A stretch of 37,928 bases of DNA from Phycisphaerae bacterium (GTDB lineage: Bacteria; Planctomycetota; Phycisphaerae; Sedimentisphaerales; Anaerohalosphaeraceae): the NCBI GenBank assembly GCA_012729675.1, contig JAAYCR010000026.1:1-37928 (forward strand), read 5' to 3'. Made by a program: the position numbers and the translations under genes. The notes beneath the pieces were generated by a model that searched no databases, was not told where the DNA came from, and saw nothing but the letters and a program-made list of their open reading frames with translations. Within the stretch, counting starts at the first letter, position 1. Every line of letters begins with the position of its first letter. Shown piece after piece: positions 23,949 through 31,575 of the stretch.

Positions 23949-25049
23949 TCATTCAAACAGCCGGTCGCTTGTGTAGGGGTATTGGCAGCGGAAGTAGTCG
24001 ATCGCTTCGTCCGGTGTGTGGAAGACCCTGTTGGCCGTCTGGGTGATGAACACCGACGGCGGGGTGTTGGGCGTCCAGATGACATAGACCTGCTTGGCCG
24101 CCTCGTGGGCGTGCTGGAGTTCACGCTCGACCCCGCTGGATAGCGCGGGCCGGCCGTCGGGCAGTTCGGGGATAAAGCTGACAATCATCTCGGCCTGATC
24201 AATCAGGGCAAAATCGCGGGCATAGATCTGGCTGTTGATGTCCGGCTCGACCTGCCGCACCTCCTCGGCGCAGAGCCGCACCGTTTCGCCCAAGGCCTGT
24301 ACCTGGACGTAGTCTCGTCCCGCTGCCGCAGCCTGCTGCGCATAATACGGCAGGTACGCCTCCTCCAGATCGCCCGGATCAAAGCAGGTCATCAGCGGCT
24401 TCATCGCGGCGCGAAACCGTCTTATCGTTGCCAGTACCTCCGGCATCCCCGCCACGTGCGTCATCGGAAAGCTCAGATACGCCTTCTTCCGCTGCTGCTC
24501 GAAAACCAGTTGGTAAAACGTCTCGGCTGTGTCCCGCTCGACGCCTCGCGCCAGCACATAGAACGGCGCGGCGGCGTTGGTTCCCTGCTGCATCATCTGC
24601 GTGGCCAGCGTCTCTTCCTCTCGCCAGACGAACAAATCCTTAAGCGTGTGCCGAATCTGGTGCTCGCGCATCAGCCGCAGATGCAGCGGTTCGACGCCAT
24701 CGACCATGCAGATAAACAGATCGGGGCTTAACTGCCGCATCTGGTCAAAATCAAACCCCGGAAACAGCCCGTGTCGCCAGCGAAACGTCGCGTGTGTATT
24801 GACCATGACGGTCTCGTGCTGCTGCGATTGGGCAATGATATCCTTAAACACGCTTCGCCGCAGGGCGTGCAACCGCTTGAGCGGGATATCCAGTATCCGA
24901 CCCGGCGCGATATCCGGTGCCTCGGCGTACATCATCTGCCCGACATTGCACACCACTACGTCGCGGCCGCGTTCCCTCGCCATTCGGCACACCTCGGCCA
25001 GATACGGCTTTTTGTCAATCCCGACCAGCCCCGTTACGACGATGACCAT
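23949..25049 (-). CDS. P-loop NTPase-like protein with a nucleoside-deoxyribosyltransferase-like C-terminus
   Basis: 366 residues. The start VIVVTGLVGIDKKPYL resembles a P-loop, but the Walker A GxxGxGKS is changed to GLVGIDKK, so nucleotide binding is uncertain. The N-terminal half has kinase-like pieces such as VMVNTHATFRWRHGLFPGFD and LFICMVDGVEP. The last about 140 residues (EPDINSQIYARDFALIDQAE, SSGVERELQHAHEAAKQVYVIW) read like a nucleoside 2-deoxyribosyltransferase-fold domain. The start overlaps the end of the RACo-like gene by 16 bases, so the two are coupled. A role in corrinoid-protein activation is inferred only from this coupling. Close relatives were not recognised. Confidence 0.6.
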   Translation of the reverse strand: MVIVVTGLVGIDKKPYLAEVCRMARERGRDVVVCNVGQMMYAEAPDIAPGRILDIPLKRLHALRRSVFKDIIAQSQQHETVMVNTHATFRWRHGLFPGFDFDQMRQLSPDLFICMVDGVEPLHLRLMREHQIRHTLKDLFVWREEETLATQMMQQGTNAAAPFYVLARGVERDTAETFYQLVFEQQRKKAYLSFPMTHVAGMPEVLATIRRFRAAMKPLMTCFDPGDLEEAYLPYYAQQAAAAGRDYVQVQALGETVRLCAEEVRQVEPDINSQIYARDFALIDQAEMIVSFIPELPDGRPALSSGVERELQHAHEAAKQVYVIWTPNTPPSVFITQTANRVFHTPDEAIDYFRCQYPYTSDRLFE

Positions 25050-26632
25050 ACATCCTCCGAAAACAGCAGGCAGGCGCTGAAGGCGTCCTGAAACGCGGCC
25101 TGATGGGCGATTTCGACGTATTGGATTTGCTGGGCCAGTCCGGCGGCCAGCTCGCGGGCGTGGCGGCTGATGAGAATCATCGTCGCCCCGGCGCCGGCGG
25201 CGTTGCCGACAAAGCGGATGCGCTCCACGCCCGGCCCGGGCAAGAGTCCCACCCGCACAGCGCTTTCGCGGCGGATGTAGTTGCCGAACGCCCCGGCCAG
25301 CAGGATACGCACCAGCTTGTCCTCCGGCAACTCGGCCGTCCGGCAGAGCAGTTGAATGCCGGCGCGGATGGCCGCCTTGGCAAGCTGGAATTGGCGGATG
25401 TCTTTTTGCGTCAGGACGACCGGCAGGGCGGCACCGTCAGCCGAGAAGCGAAATGCGGGCTGCCCGTCGTACTCGGTCAGCCGCTTAGCAATCGCCTTCG
25501 GTAGCGGCGGCACAATCGTTTCCGGCTCGGAAAACCGCCCCGATTCCTCAATAATGCCCAGATCGAGCATCACGGCCACCGCGTCGATCAGGCCGCTGCC
25601 GCACAGCGACCGCGCCGCGATGCCGCCGATGACGTCCGTATCGATGTCCTCGTCGTTGATGAGCACCCTTTGGATGGCTCCATCCTGTGCGGGCGAGCCG
25701 AACAGGATGCCCGCCCCCTCCAGCGCCGGCCCGGCGGCACAGCTTCCCGCCCAGAGCTTGTTTCCCGTGCCAAGCACCAACTCGCCGTTGGTGCCGATAT
25801 CGACCAGCAGGGTCGGGGCGTCGAGGATGTCCATCCCGGAGGCCAGTGCGGCCGCGACGGTATCGGAGCCGACAAACCCGGCAATATTTTCTATGGTGTG
25901 CAGGCGGCCTGTGGGGTGAATCCGGATTCCCATTTCGGCGGCCGGCTTGTCGTGTGCCGCGACGGAATACGCATAGTAGGGAGCTTGCCCCAACTGCGCG
26001 ACCGGAAGATTCAGAAGCAGGTGGTTCATCGTCGTGTTGCCCGCCGCGACGATTTCATAAACGTCAGTGGAAGCGACGCCGGCCGCTTGGGCCGCCTGTT
26101 CGATGAGCGTTTCTAGGCAATTCAGAATGCACCGCTGGAGTGTTGCGGCGTTTTCCGACTTGGAGGCGTATTGAATCCGGCTGATGACATCGGCGCCATA
26201 CCGGGACTGGGGGTTGGCTCCGCTGGCGGTGGCGACGACCTGTCCGGTCGTCAGGTCAACGAGATTGACGACCACCGTCGTTGTGCCGATGTCCGCCGCC
26301 GCTCCGTAATAGCATCCGATTGCGTCCCCCTTTTGCACCGCTGGATCCAGCGGCATATCCCGCAAGGTGCCGTGCTGGAGGATTTGCTGGCGCAGCAGGC
26401 GGCTCTGATCGGGCACGCGGACCTGAAGGTCATGCTCGACGCGGAACTGACAGGCCAGCACGGATTTGCCGCTCGGCAGAAGCTCGACTTTGCACTTGCC
26501 GCACCGCCCGACACCGCCGCACGGGCTGGCTAGCGTGATCCCGGCCTGTCCGGCTGCCTCGATCAGCGTTGCCCCCGAATGGATCGACACCGTTCGGTTA
26601 TCGGGCAAGAAATGTATTGTGTGATGCTGCAT
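25034..26632 (-). CDS. RACo-like reductive activator of corrinoid proteins (2Fe-2S + ASKHA)
   Basis: 532 residues. An N-terminal ferredoxin domain has the 2Fe-2S cysteine pattern SPCGGVGRCGKC plus a fourth cysteine in VLACQ (C38, C44, C47, C61). A linker leads to a DUF4445-type ASKHA ATPase: AADIGTTTVVVNL, VAAGNTTMNHLLL, LLVDIGTNGELVL, CGSGLIDAV and ILLAGAFGNYIRRE. RACo proteins use ATP to drive electrons uphill onto the cobalt of corrinoid methyl-transfer proteins, or do the same for B12-dependent enzymes. No corrinoid protein is in the window, so its target is unknown. I chose ATG 26632; the frame extends to a TTG at 26665 with no ribosome site. It overlaps the next gene. Confidence 0.88.
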   Translation of the reverse strand: MQHHTIHFLPDNRTVSIHSGATLIEAAGQAGITLASPCGGVGRCGKCKVELLPSGKSVLACQFRVEHDLQVRVPDQSRLLRQQILQHGTLRDMPLDPAVQKGDAIGCYYGAAADIGTTTVVVNLVDLTTGQVVATASGANPQSRYGADVISRIQYASKSENAATLQRCILNCLETLIEQAAQAAGVASTDVYEIVAAGNTTMNHLLLNLPVAQLGQAPYYAYSVAAHDKPAAEMGIRIHPTGRLHTIENIAGFVGSDTVAAALASGMDILDAPTLLVDIGTNGELVLGTGNKLWAGSCAAGPALEGAGILFGSPAQDGAIQRVLINDEDIDTDVIGGIAARSLCGSGLIDAVAVMLDLGIIEESGRFSEPETIVPPLPKAIAKRLTEYDGQPAFRFSADGAALPVVLTQKDIRQFQLAKAAIRAGIQLLCRTAELPEDKLVRILLAGAFGNYIRRESAVRVGLLPGPGVERIRFVGNAAGAGATMILISRHARELAAGLAQQIQYVEIAHQAAFQDAFSACLLFSEDVWSSS

Positions 26633-26660
26633 AATCCCGGTGTCTCTGCCTAAAAGAAAA

Positions 26661-26695
26661 TGCAAAATAAAGCCATTGTACAGCTTTATTCTGCA
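26661..26695 (-). terminator. Hairpin between the 26-residue gene and the RACo gene
   Basis: AATAAAGC (26666-26673) and GCTTTATT (26683-26690) form an 8-bp stem with a 9-base loop. On the minus strand it is followed by a T-rich run. It would end the small-gene transcript before RACo; the stem is AT-rich, so efficiency is doubtful. Confidence 0.45.
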
Positions 26696-26766
26696 TAATC
26701 AAAACGTACGTTCGGCGCCAATTAGCAAGTAAAACCAAATTTCGCGCCGTGTTCCCCAAACACCGG

Positions 26767-26847
26767 TTAGGTGATTTTGTTGCGGACTTTCCAGCGGGCG
26801 CGTCGTTTTTTACTGCCGATTTTGCGTCTTCGTCTTGGTTTTGCCAT
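26767..26847 (-). CDS. 26-residue basic ribosomal-protein-like peptide
   Basis: A very short but well-equipped gene. ATG 26847 has AGGAG six bases upstream, the frame ends at TAA 26767, and a good promoter lies at 26904-26931. The peptide begins MAKPRRRRKIGSKKRR, with about half its residues Arg or Lys, and resembles small basic ribosome-bound proteins (bL37, bTHX or COX24/AURKAIP1-like classes), though I cannot place it in one. It would bind rRNA. Standard gene callers miss it because of its size. Confidence 0.7.
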   Translation of the reverse strand: MAKPRRRRKIGSKKRRARWKVRNKIT

Positions 26848-26903
26848 TCAAATCTCCTGCGTTCGTTTTTGGAATTCACTTTTGTCAAATAGTATAAACT
26901 GGT

Positions 26904-26931
26904 ATTATAGTGGTATCTTGCACAATTGCAA
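26904..26931 (-). promoter_or_regulatory. Promoter for the 26-residue basic protein
   Basis: On the minus strand TTGCAA (26926-26931) and a perfect TATAAT (26904-26909) are separated by 16 bases. Transcription would start near 26897, 50 bases before the ATG. Confidence 0.65.
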
Positions 26932-26971
26932 GGCAACGCTCTAATTTTTGTTAATTTGGAAGGCCGATACA

Positions 26972-27292
26972 ATGATTCAGTGTGCAGAATGTGAATTTTA
27001 CGCGCAGGAACCGGACGGGCGACGTGTGTTTCGGTGCGATCCATTTGTAAATATAAAAGAACCTGAATGTCTCCAGAAATGGCAGTTGCTCCGCCTTGAT
27101 CTGCTGGTTTCCAACTTTCGCTCCATGACCTTGTGGCAACACAAAATGGCGCCGATGCAGGAAAAGCTGTTTCGTTATATGAAGCGTGAATTAGACGATA
27201 TTGACGAGGCAGATAGCTGGAAAATAGACGATGACGCCGACGCACCGGACGACCCGGACGCTCCCCAAATACGCCCGGACGATATTTTTTAA
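26972..27292 (+). CDS. Small cysteine-containing acidic protein, unknown function
   Basis: 106 residues. The N-terminus MIQCAECEFYAQ has a CxxC pair, followed by FRCDPF and EPECLQKW; four such cysteines may bind zinc. The middle is a charged helical part with MAPMQEKLFRYMKREL. The C-terminus is strongly acidic (DDDADAPDDPDAPQ). It looks like a protein conserved in Planctomycetota, but no family is named. GGAAGG (26958-26963) is eight bases before ATG 26972; the frame opens earlier at 26948 without support. The ECF sigma gene follows 66 bases downstream on the same strand, so it may belong to that unit. An RNA or sigma-related role is possible but not shown. Confidence 0.7.
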   Translation: MIQCAECEFYAQEPDGRRVFRCDPFVNIKEPECLQKWQLLRLDLLVSNFRSMTLWQHKMAPMQEKLFRYMKRELDDIDEADSWKIDDDADAPDDPDAPQIRPDDIF

Positions 27293-27358
27293 CTTATGGA
27301 CTTGCCCGCAATATCAATCTATTTCAAAGCGTCTATGAAAGTGAAGTCCGCTTGACCG

Positions 27359-27907
27359 ATGATTGAACAGCAGGAATTATCAACATTTATTAAGCGTCTT
27401 CAAAAACGGGACGCCGGTGCGTTTGAGGAACTGGTCGAACGTTACAGCGGTCGCTGTTACGCCTATTTTTATCGGTTGTGCGGAAATCCCGAACAGAGTG
27501 AAGAATTGGTCAGTGAATTGTTCGTTCGGTTGGTCGAAAAGATTAAGACGTTTAACGGTGGCTCTTTTGAAAAATGGCTTTTTACGGTGGCATCCAATCA
27601 GTTTCGAGACTACTTGCGTCGGCAATATCGATACAAACGGCTGTTGGATGAGGCCGCGGAGCAGCAGCGCCGAGAAGAAGAGGCCGACAGGCGGGAACAT
27701 ACCGGCGAGCATGTAATTTTTGATCGACTTCAGTGGGCCCTCGAAAGACTCGATACAGAAACAGCGGAATTGTTGATGCTTCGGTATTACAGTGAAGTGG
27801 GCTTTAAGGAATTGGCCGAGATGCGAAACGAGCCCGTGGGCACAACGTTGTCGAAAGTACATCGCGGGCTGAAAAAATTGCGGCTTATGTTGGATGATGC
27901 AGAATGA
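27359..27907 (+). CDS. ECF-type RNA polymerase sigma factor
   Basis: 182 residues with only sigma regions 2 and 4. Region 2 is at about 10-90 (DAGAFEELVERYSGRCYAYF, then the helix with FEKWLFTVASNQFRDYLRRQ). Region 4 is at about 115-175 (RLQWALERLDTETAELLMLR, then a helix-turn-helix in FKELAEMRNEPVGTTLSKVH). It directs RNA polymerase to a small regulon, probably with extracytoplasmic input. ATG 27359 has no clear GGAG and may be read by coupling or from a weak site. The stop overlaps the next gene's start by four bases (ATGA), typical of sigma/anti-sigma pairs. The regulon is unknown. Confidence 0.93.
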   Translation: MIEQQELSTFIKRLQKRDAGAFEELVERYSGRCYAYFYRLCGNPEQSEELVSELFVRLVEKIKTFNGGSFEKWLFTVASNQFRDYLRRQYRYKRLLDEAAEQQRREEEADRREHTGEHVIFDRLQWALERLDTETAELLMLRYYSEVGFKELAEMRNEPVGTTLSKVHRGLKKLRLMLDDAE

Positions 27908-28533
27908 AACGTGAAGAGAACAAATTGAATGTGTTGTTGCGGCGTTTTGTGGATGAGGCCGCGGCCGAAGCCATGTCCCAGGATATCCAAAAGGGCGATG
28001 CGCTACTTAAACGGTTTGCCGATCCTGTGTTGAGCGACAAGGCGAAAGATCTTATCCGTGCGCGTTTTGAGGCCGTCTGTTCCGCACGACGTCGCGCTCG
28101 ACGCCTTATGTTCGGCGTTGCCGGCGTCGCGGCCGCGGCCGTTGCGCTGTTTGTTGTGTTATTTATTGGGAATAACTTGGGTCCGTCTCCCGTATCGTCT
28201 CCAAACAGGGATATTGCATTGCCCCATACCGACGAGCGTTTGCCGTTACCGATTCAGCCCGAAAGGCAACCTGTCGCCGCAACTTCCGATGAAATTTTCA
28301 CCGAAGACCTGAAGGCGGTCGCACGGTATCTCTGGGACGATGGTTCTAACGCCGACAGCGGGGATTTTTTTACCGTTATACGTGAAGAATTGGACAATAT
28401 CGCTGCAGCCATTGAGGCCGATCGCATGGAAAGCGAGAGTGTAGCCCCCGAGCGATTCATACACGGCGCCAGCAGCGAAGACGCCCAGCAGCGTGCCCGT
28501 TCGCTTATTACTGCCGACTTTTGGAAGGGATAA
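27904..28533 (+). CDS. Probable anti-sigma factor, single-span membrane protein
   Basis: 209 residues. The cytoplasmic N-terminal part (1-66) is helical and charged, a single membrane helix spans about 68-89 (MFGVAGVAAAAVALFVVLFI), and the rest is a proline-rich, acidic periplasmic part. There is no visible zinc-binding HxxxCxxC motif, so it is not a ZAS-type anti-sigma factor. The overlap with the sigma gene and the topology are the evidence that it holds the sigma factor at the membrane. The next gene starts 8 bases after its stop. Families of this sort are weakly conserved, so the name stays tentative. Confidence 0.7.
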   Translation: MKREENKLNVLLRRFVDEAAAEAMSQDIQKGDALLKRFADPVLSDKAKDLIRARFEAVCSARRRARRLMFGVAGVAAAAVALFVVLFIGNNLGPSPVSSPNRDIALPHTDERLPLPIQPERQPVAATSDEIFTEDLKAVARYLWDDGSNADSGDFFTVIREELDNIAAAIEADRMESESVAPERFIHGASSEDAQQRARSLITADFWKG

Positions 28534-28541
28534 CAGACATA

Positions 28542-29390
28542 ATGAAGCACCTGTCTTGTGTACAGTGGAACGGATTATTTGCGCTTGTCGTGGCGTTGTG
28601 CGCGACATTTTGTGTTGCCGCCTCGCCGACGGAGCAGCCGAAAACAGATATCTGGGAAGATCATCTGGTGTATCCGTTTGATTTGGTTGTGCTGACCGAC
28701 CGCCAGATAGATCGGTTTTTGTCGCGTCTTTCAGAATCCAACCCTGCGCGTGCCGCCGACCTTGAGAAGATTCGCATTACCCATCCGCAGCAGTTTCGCT
28801 GGGAAATCCGCGACGAAATGGCCAGCCGCTTTTTTGGACGGACCGCCCTTTCTGACACGGTCGAACCGAGCCCGTCGATTCCAGCCGGTCCGCCCCCCGA
28901 GGTTGAAGATGCGGAACAGAAACGTTATCGAGACTTGATCGTCTGGCTTGAACAAAACTTCCCACAGCAAGCAGAAGAATTGAAGGCGAACCCGACGATA
29001 TCCGAGTCGCGTCTGAATGAACTGTTCCGTCGCTATGAGCCGGTGATGCGTGCCGAGCGAAACAATCCGCCGTTGGCCGATGCCATGAAAGAAGACATTT
29101 CCGTTCAGATGCAATGCGATGCGCTGCTTCTGATCTTACCGTATGTCGATGAGCCGGGTCGGAATAGAATTATCCATCGAATTGATGAATTAACCGCAAA
29201 GCGGTTCGACTTGATCCTTCTCAAACGTCAGCTCCAGCACGATCAACTCCAACGCCGTCTCGAGCGTCTCGGCCAGGAGCTTGCCCGGCAAAACGAAGAG
29301 ATTGAACTGCTCAAAAGCGGCAAAGACCTTGCCGTGAAAGATCGCGTCAATGAACTCGTCAAACGCGCCGACAATGCCGACTGGGATTGA
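28542..29390 (+). CDS. Exported helical protein of the sigma/anti-sigma operon
   Basis: 282 residues. A signal peptide covers about 1-27 (NGLFALVVALCATFCVAA). The mature part is charged and mostly helical, with a repeated motif-like part around the IRITHPQQFRWEIRDEMASR region, and a coiled coil near 220-275 (LKRQLQHDQLQRRLERLGQE). No domain is recognised. GGAAGGGA upstream supports ATG 28542; the frame opens at 28521 but that start is inside the ribosome site. Being third after sigma and anti-sigma, it may sense or be controlled by the same signal; that is inference. Confidence 0.7.
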   Translation: MKHLSCVQWNGLFALVVALCATFCVAASPTEQPKTDIWEDHLVYPFDLVVLTDRQIDRFLSRLSESNPARAADLEKIRITHPQQFRWEIRDEMASRFFGRTALSDTVEPSPSIPAGPPPEVEDAEQKRYRDLIVWLEQNFPQQAEELKANPTISESRLNELFRRYEPVMRAERNNPPLADAMKEDISVQMQCDALLLILPYVDEPGRNRIIHRIDELTAKRFDLILLKRQLQHDQLQRRLERLGQELARQNEEIELLKSGKDLAVKDRVNELVKRADNADWD

Positions 29391-29434
29391 ATTGTCGTCT
29401 GTCTGGTATGCGGACGGTGTAAGGCAGGGGGGTG

Positions 29435-30646
29435 TTATGGCGTGTCAAGGATTTCAATCCGGGTTCGTCCGTTGATCCGATAACGGATCCCCCTCCAACG
29501 AATTGTTCGCCCGACCGCAGAGGACAGGATCACCGCCAACAGTAAAATCCCCCACGCCCAAAACCCCAGCCAGTCCGCCCGCTTCGCTGCTCGCATCGCG
29601 TCTTTTTCGGCCGGCAGCAGACGAACCGCCAGACGCTGCCGTACCACCGCCCGGAATATCTGACAGCCTAAAAACACGACACCCACGGCGACATACTCAA
29701 CCCAAAATCGCGGCCGTGCCGCCAGTCCCCACACCGCCAGCGCCAGCCCTCCCCACAGCCCGACCACCGACAGCATCGCTCCGCCCAATCCGAACAGCCA
29801 CAGCCGAAACGCATAGACCCGGGTAATAATGAACTGACGTCGCGCAAATTCCCACAGCCGTCGCCAGGTCATCGACTCATACGAAGCGATCATGCAGGCC
29901 GGCACAAACCGGGTTCGCAGTCCTGCCTTGCGAATCGCCCGGCTCAACGACAGGTCATCGCTGAGCGACTTCTGCCAAATGTGTTCGATGTCCAGCCGCA
30001 CAAAATCCGCCCGCCGCACCGCCATCGACCCGCCCCAAGCCGGATTGAACCGCGTGTTGCCCAACAACTGACACACTTTGGCATTTATCGCCGACAGCGC
30101 CAGTGTCGCCAGATTGTTTGTCTGGGGCACAAACCACCGATACCCGCTGGCCAGCCCGATATGCGCCTTTCGCAGCGGCGCGACCAACCGCAGCAGCCAG
30201 TCCGGCTCCGTACAGGCGTCCGAATCTGCAAACACAAGCGCCTCGATCTCATCGGTGGTCTGCCTATACGCAAACAGCAGGTTGTGCAGCTTCTGGCTGC
30301 AGCCGGTTGTCGCCCCGGCCACCCATATTTTCACTTCTTTGGCCGAGGAACGATCCCGGCAGCTCGCAATCAGCCGCTGCAAGTGCGCATAGGCCGGGTC
30401 CTCTTTATCGGCCACCACAAACCACAGGCGATAGTCCTTATACGCCTGCTCGAAAAAGGACCGAATGTTCGCCTCAAAGGCCTCATCCAGCCCCTTGCAC
30501 GGCACGATCAGCACGCACTGCGGCCGAAACGTCCGCTTGCGGTGGTATTTTTTCAGCGCGTAATGGTAATTGCAATAGACCTGTATGGTGAACAGGATTT
30601 CCACGGCAATCAAAACCGCAATCAGTATTTCAAGCCAGCCTATCAT
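29435..30646 (-). CDS. Membrane glycosyltransferase, GT2/GT21 (ceramide-glucosyltransferase-like)
   Basis: 403 residues. An N-terminal helix lies at about 5-26, then a GT-A domain: VLIVPCKGLDEAFEANIRSF, the FADSDACTEPDWL DxD motif, GGSMAVRRADF, and SDDLSLSRAIRKAGLRTRF with the catalytic acid. RRLWEFARRQ matches the (Q/R)xxRW-like site of processive and GT21 enzymes, and three membrane helices close the protein. This pattern is that of ceramide glucosyltransferase and hopanoid-related HpnI-type enzymes, which glycosylate a lipid on the cytoplasmic face. Acceptor and sugar are not readable. It is divergent from the Kdo-kinase-like gene, so an envelope-lipid role is likely. Confidence 0.85.
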   Translation of the reverse strand: MIGWLEILIAVLIAVEILFTIQVYCNYHYALKKYHRKRTFRPQCVLIVPCKGLDEAFEANIRSFFEQAYKDYRLWFVVADKEDPAYAHLQRLIASCRDRSSAKEVKIWVAGATTGCSQKLHNLLFAYRQTTDEIEALVFADSDACTEPDWLLRLVAPLRKAHIGLASGYRWFVPQTNNLATLALSAINAKVCQLLGNTRFNPAWGGSMAVRRADFVRLDIEHIWQKSLSDDLSLSRAIRKAGLRTRFVPACMIASYESMTWRRLWEFARRQFIITRVYAFRLWLFGLGGAMLSVVGLWGGLALAVWGLAARPRFWVEYVAVGVVFLGCQIFRAVVRQRLAVRLLPAEKDAMRAAKRADWLGFWAWGILLLAVILSSAVGRTIRWRGIRYRINGRTRIEILDTP

Positions 30647-30697
30647 TATCTCGCCAAAACCCTTGTCTGCCCATTTTGAGCAGTTGACTTTTAATCT

Positions 30698-30725
30698 TTA
30701 ACAGTTACTATCATTCCACTATAAT
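30698..30725 (+). promoter_or_regulatory. Promoter of the Kdo-kinase-like gene
   Basis: TTAACA (30698-30703) and TATAAT (30720-30725) have a 16-base spacer. The ATG at 30724 lies inside this -10 region, which argues that translation begins further down at 30766. Confidence 0.6.
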
Positions 30726-30765
30726 GAAACCCGACAAAACTGCAACTGTATTTTGGAGTCAAACG

Positions 30766-31506
30766 ATGGGTACGGACAAATCCGGGACAGGTTCAGGCCG
30801 CAAGGTCGGGGCAAAACCGCCCTCGCTATCTGCGGCACTGAGGGACAGTCTGCGCGACGGGTCTGACGTCTGTATCCTCAAAACCGGGTCTTTTTTCGCC
30901 GTGTTTGACGCCGCCGACTTTGACCGCGCCGCCGCGGCCGATTTTGTCGGACACATTGACGCCGTCACCGACGCAGCCCGTCTGCTCAAGAACGGCAACA
31001 CCTGCTTTGTTACCGCCATCGATCGCAACGGCCGCGGGTACGTCATCAAACGTTACAACCCCAAAGGCTTCTTGCACAGCCTGCGGCATACCCTCAAACG
31101 CTCCCGCGCCCGACGCGGCTGGCTCAACGCCCATCGCCTGCTGTATCTGGGCATCCCGACGCCGCGTCCGGTCGGCTTTATCGAAGAATACGCCGGCTGC
31201 TTGCTCAAGCGTTCGTGGCTGATGACGGAACTGGCTCCGGGACCGAAACTGAAAGAGTATCTGGCCGACCCCGACATCACAAAAACCCAAAAAACCGAGG
31301 TCATCGACCGGGTCTTTGACATTCTCGAACGGCTCGAACAGCACCGTATCACCCACGGCGACCTCAAGCACGTTAATCTGATTGTTACGCCCGATGGGCC
31401 GACATTGCTTGATCTGGACTCACTGAAAATTCATCGAACCGGGCTTTTCTATGGGTATCATCGAAAAAAGGATCTTGACGCCTTCAATTTGACGGCTCCA
31501 GATTAA
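30766..31506 (+). CDS. Lipopolysaccharide kinase (Kdo/WaaP/InaA-like) family protein
   Basis: 246 residues of a protein-kinase-like fold. The ATP lysine is in GYVIKRYNPKG, the catalytic loop is ITHGDLKHVNLIV (HGDxxxxN) and the metal site LLDLDSLKI replaces DFG. This matches the Kdo kinase/WaaP/InaA group, which phosphorylates sugars of LPS core or related envelope glycans; the acceptor is not known. I chose ATG 30766 because GGAG at 30755-30758 is seven bases upstream, while the upstream ATG 30724 overlaps the -10 box. It is divergent from a lipid glycosyltransferase gene, which supports an envelope role. The ligase gene follows after 69 bases. Confidence 0.85.
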   Translation: MGTDKSGTGSGRKVGAKPPSLSAALRDSLRDGSDVCILKTGSFFAVFDAADFDRAAAADFVGHIDAVTDAARLLKNGNTCFVTAIDRNGRGYVIKRYNPKGFLHSLRHTLKRSRARRGWLNAHRLLYLGIPTPRPVGFIEEYAGCLLKRSWLMTELAPGPKLKEYLADPDITKTQKTEVIDRVFDILERLEQHRITHGDLKHVNLIVTPDGPTLLDLDSLKIHRTGLFYGYHRKKDLDAFNLTAPD

Positions 31507-31575
31507 TAACGGATGTGAAGTGGTGTGAATTTTAGCAAGAAAGAAATAGCAAGGAATGTGGAAACGGTCGAATAA

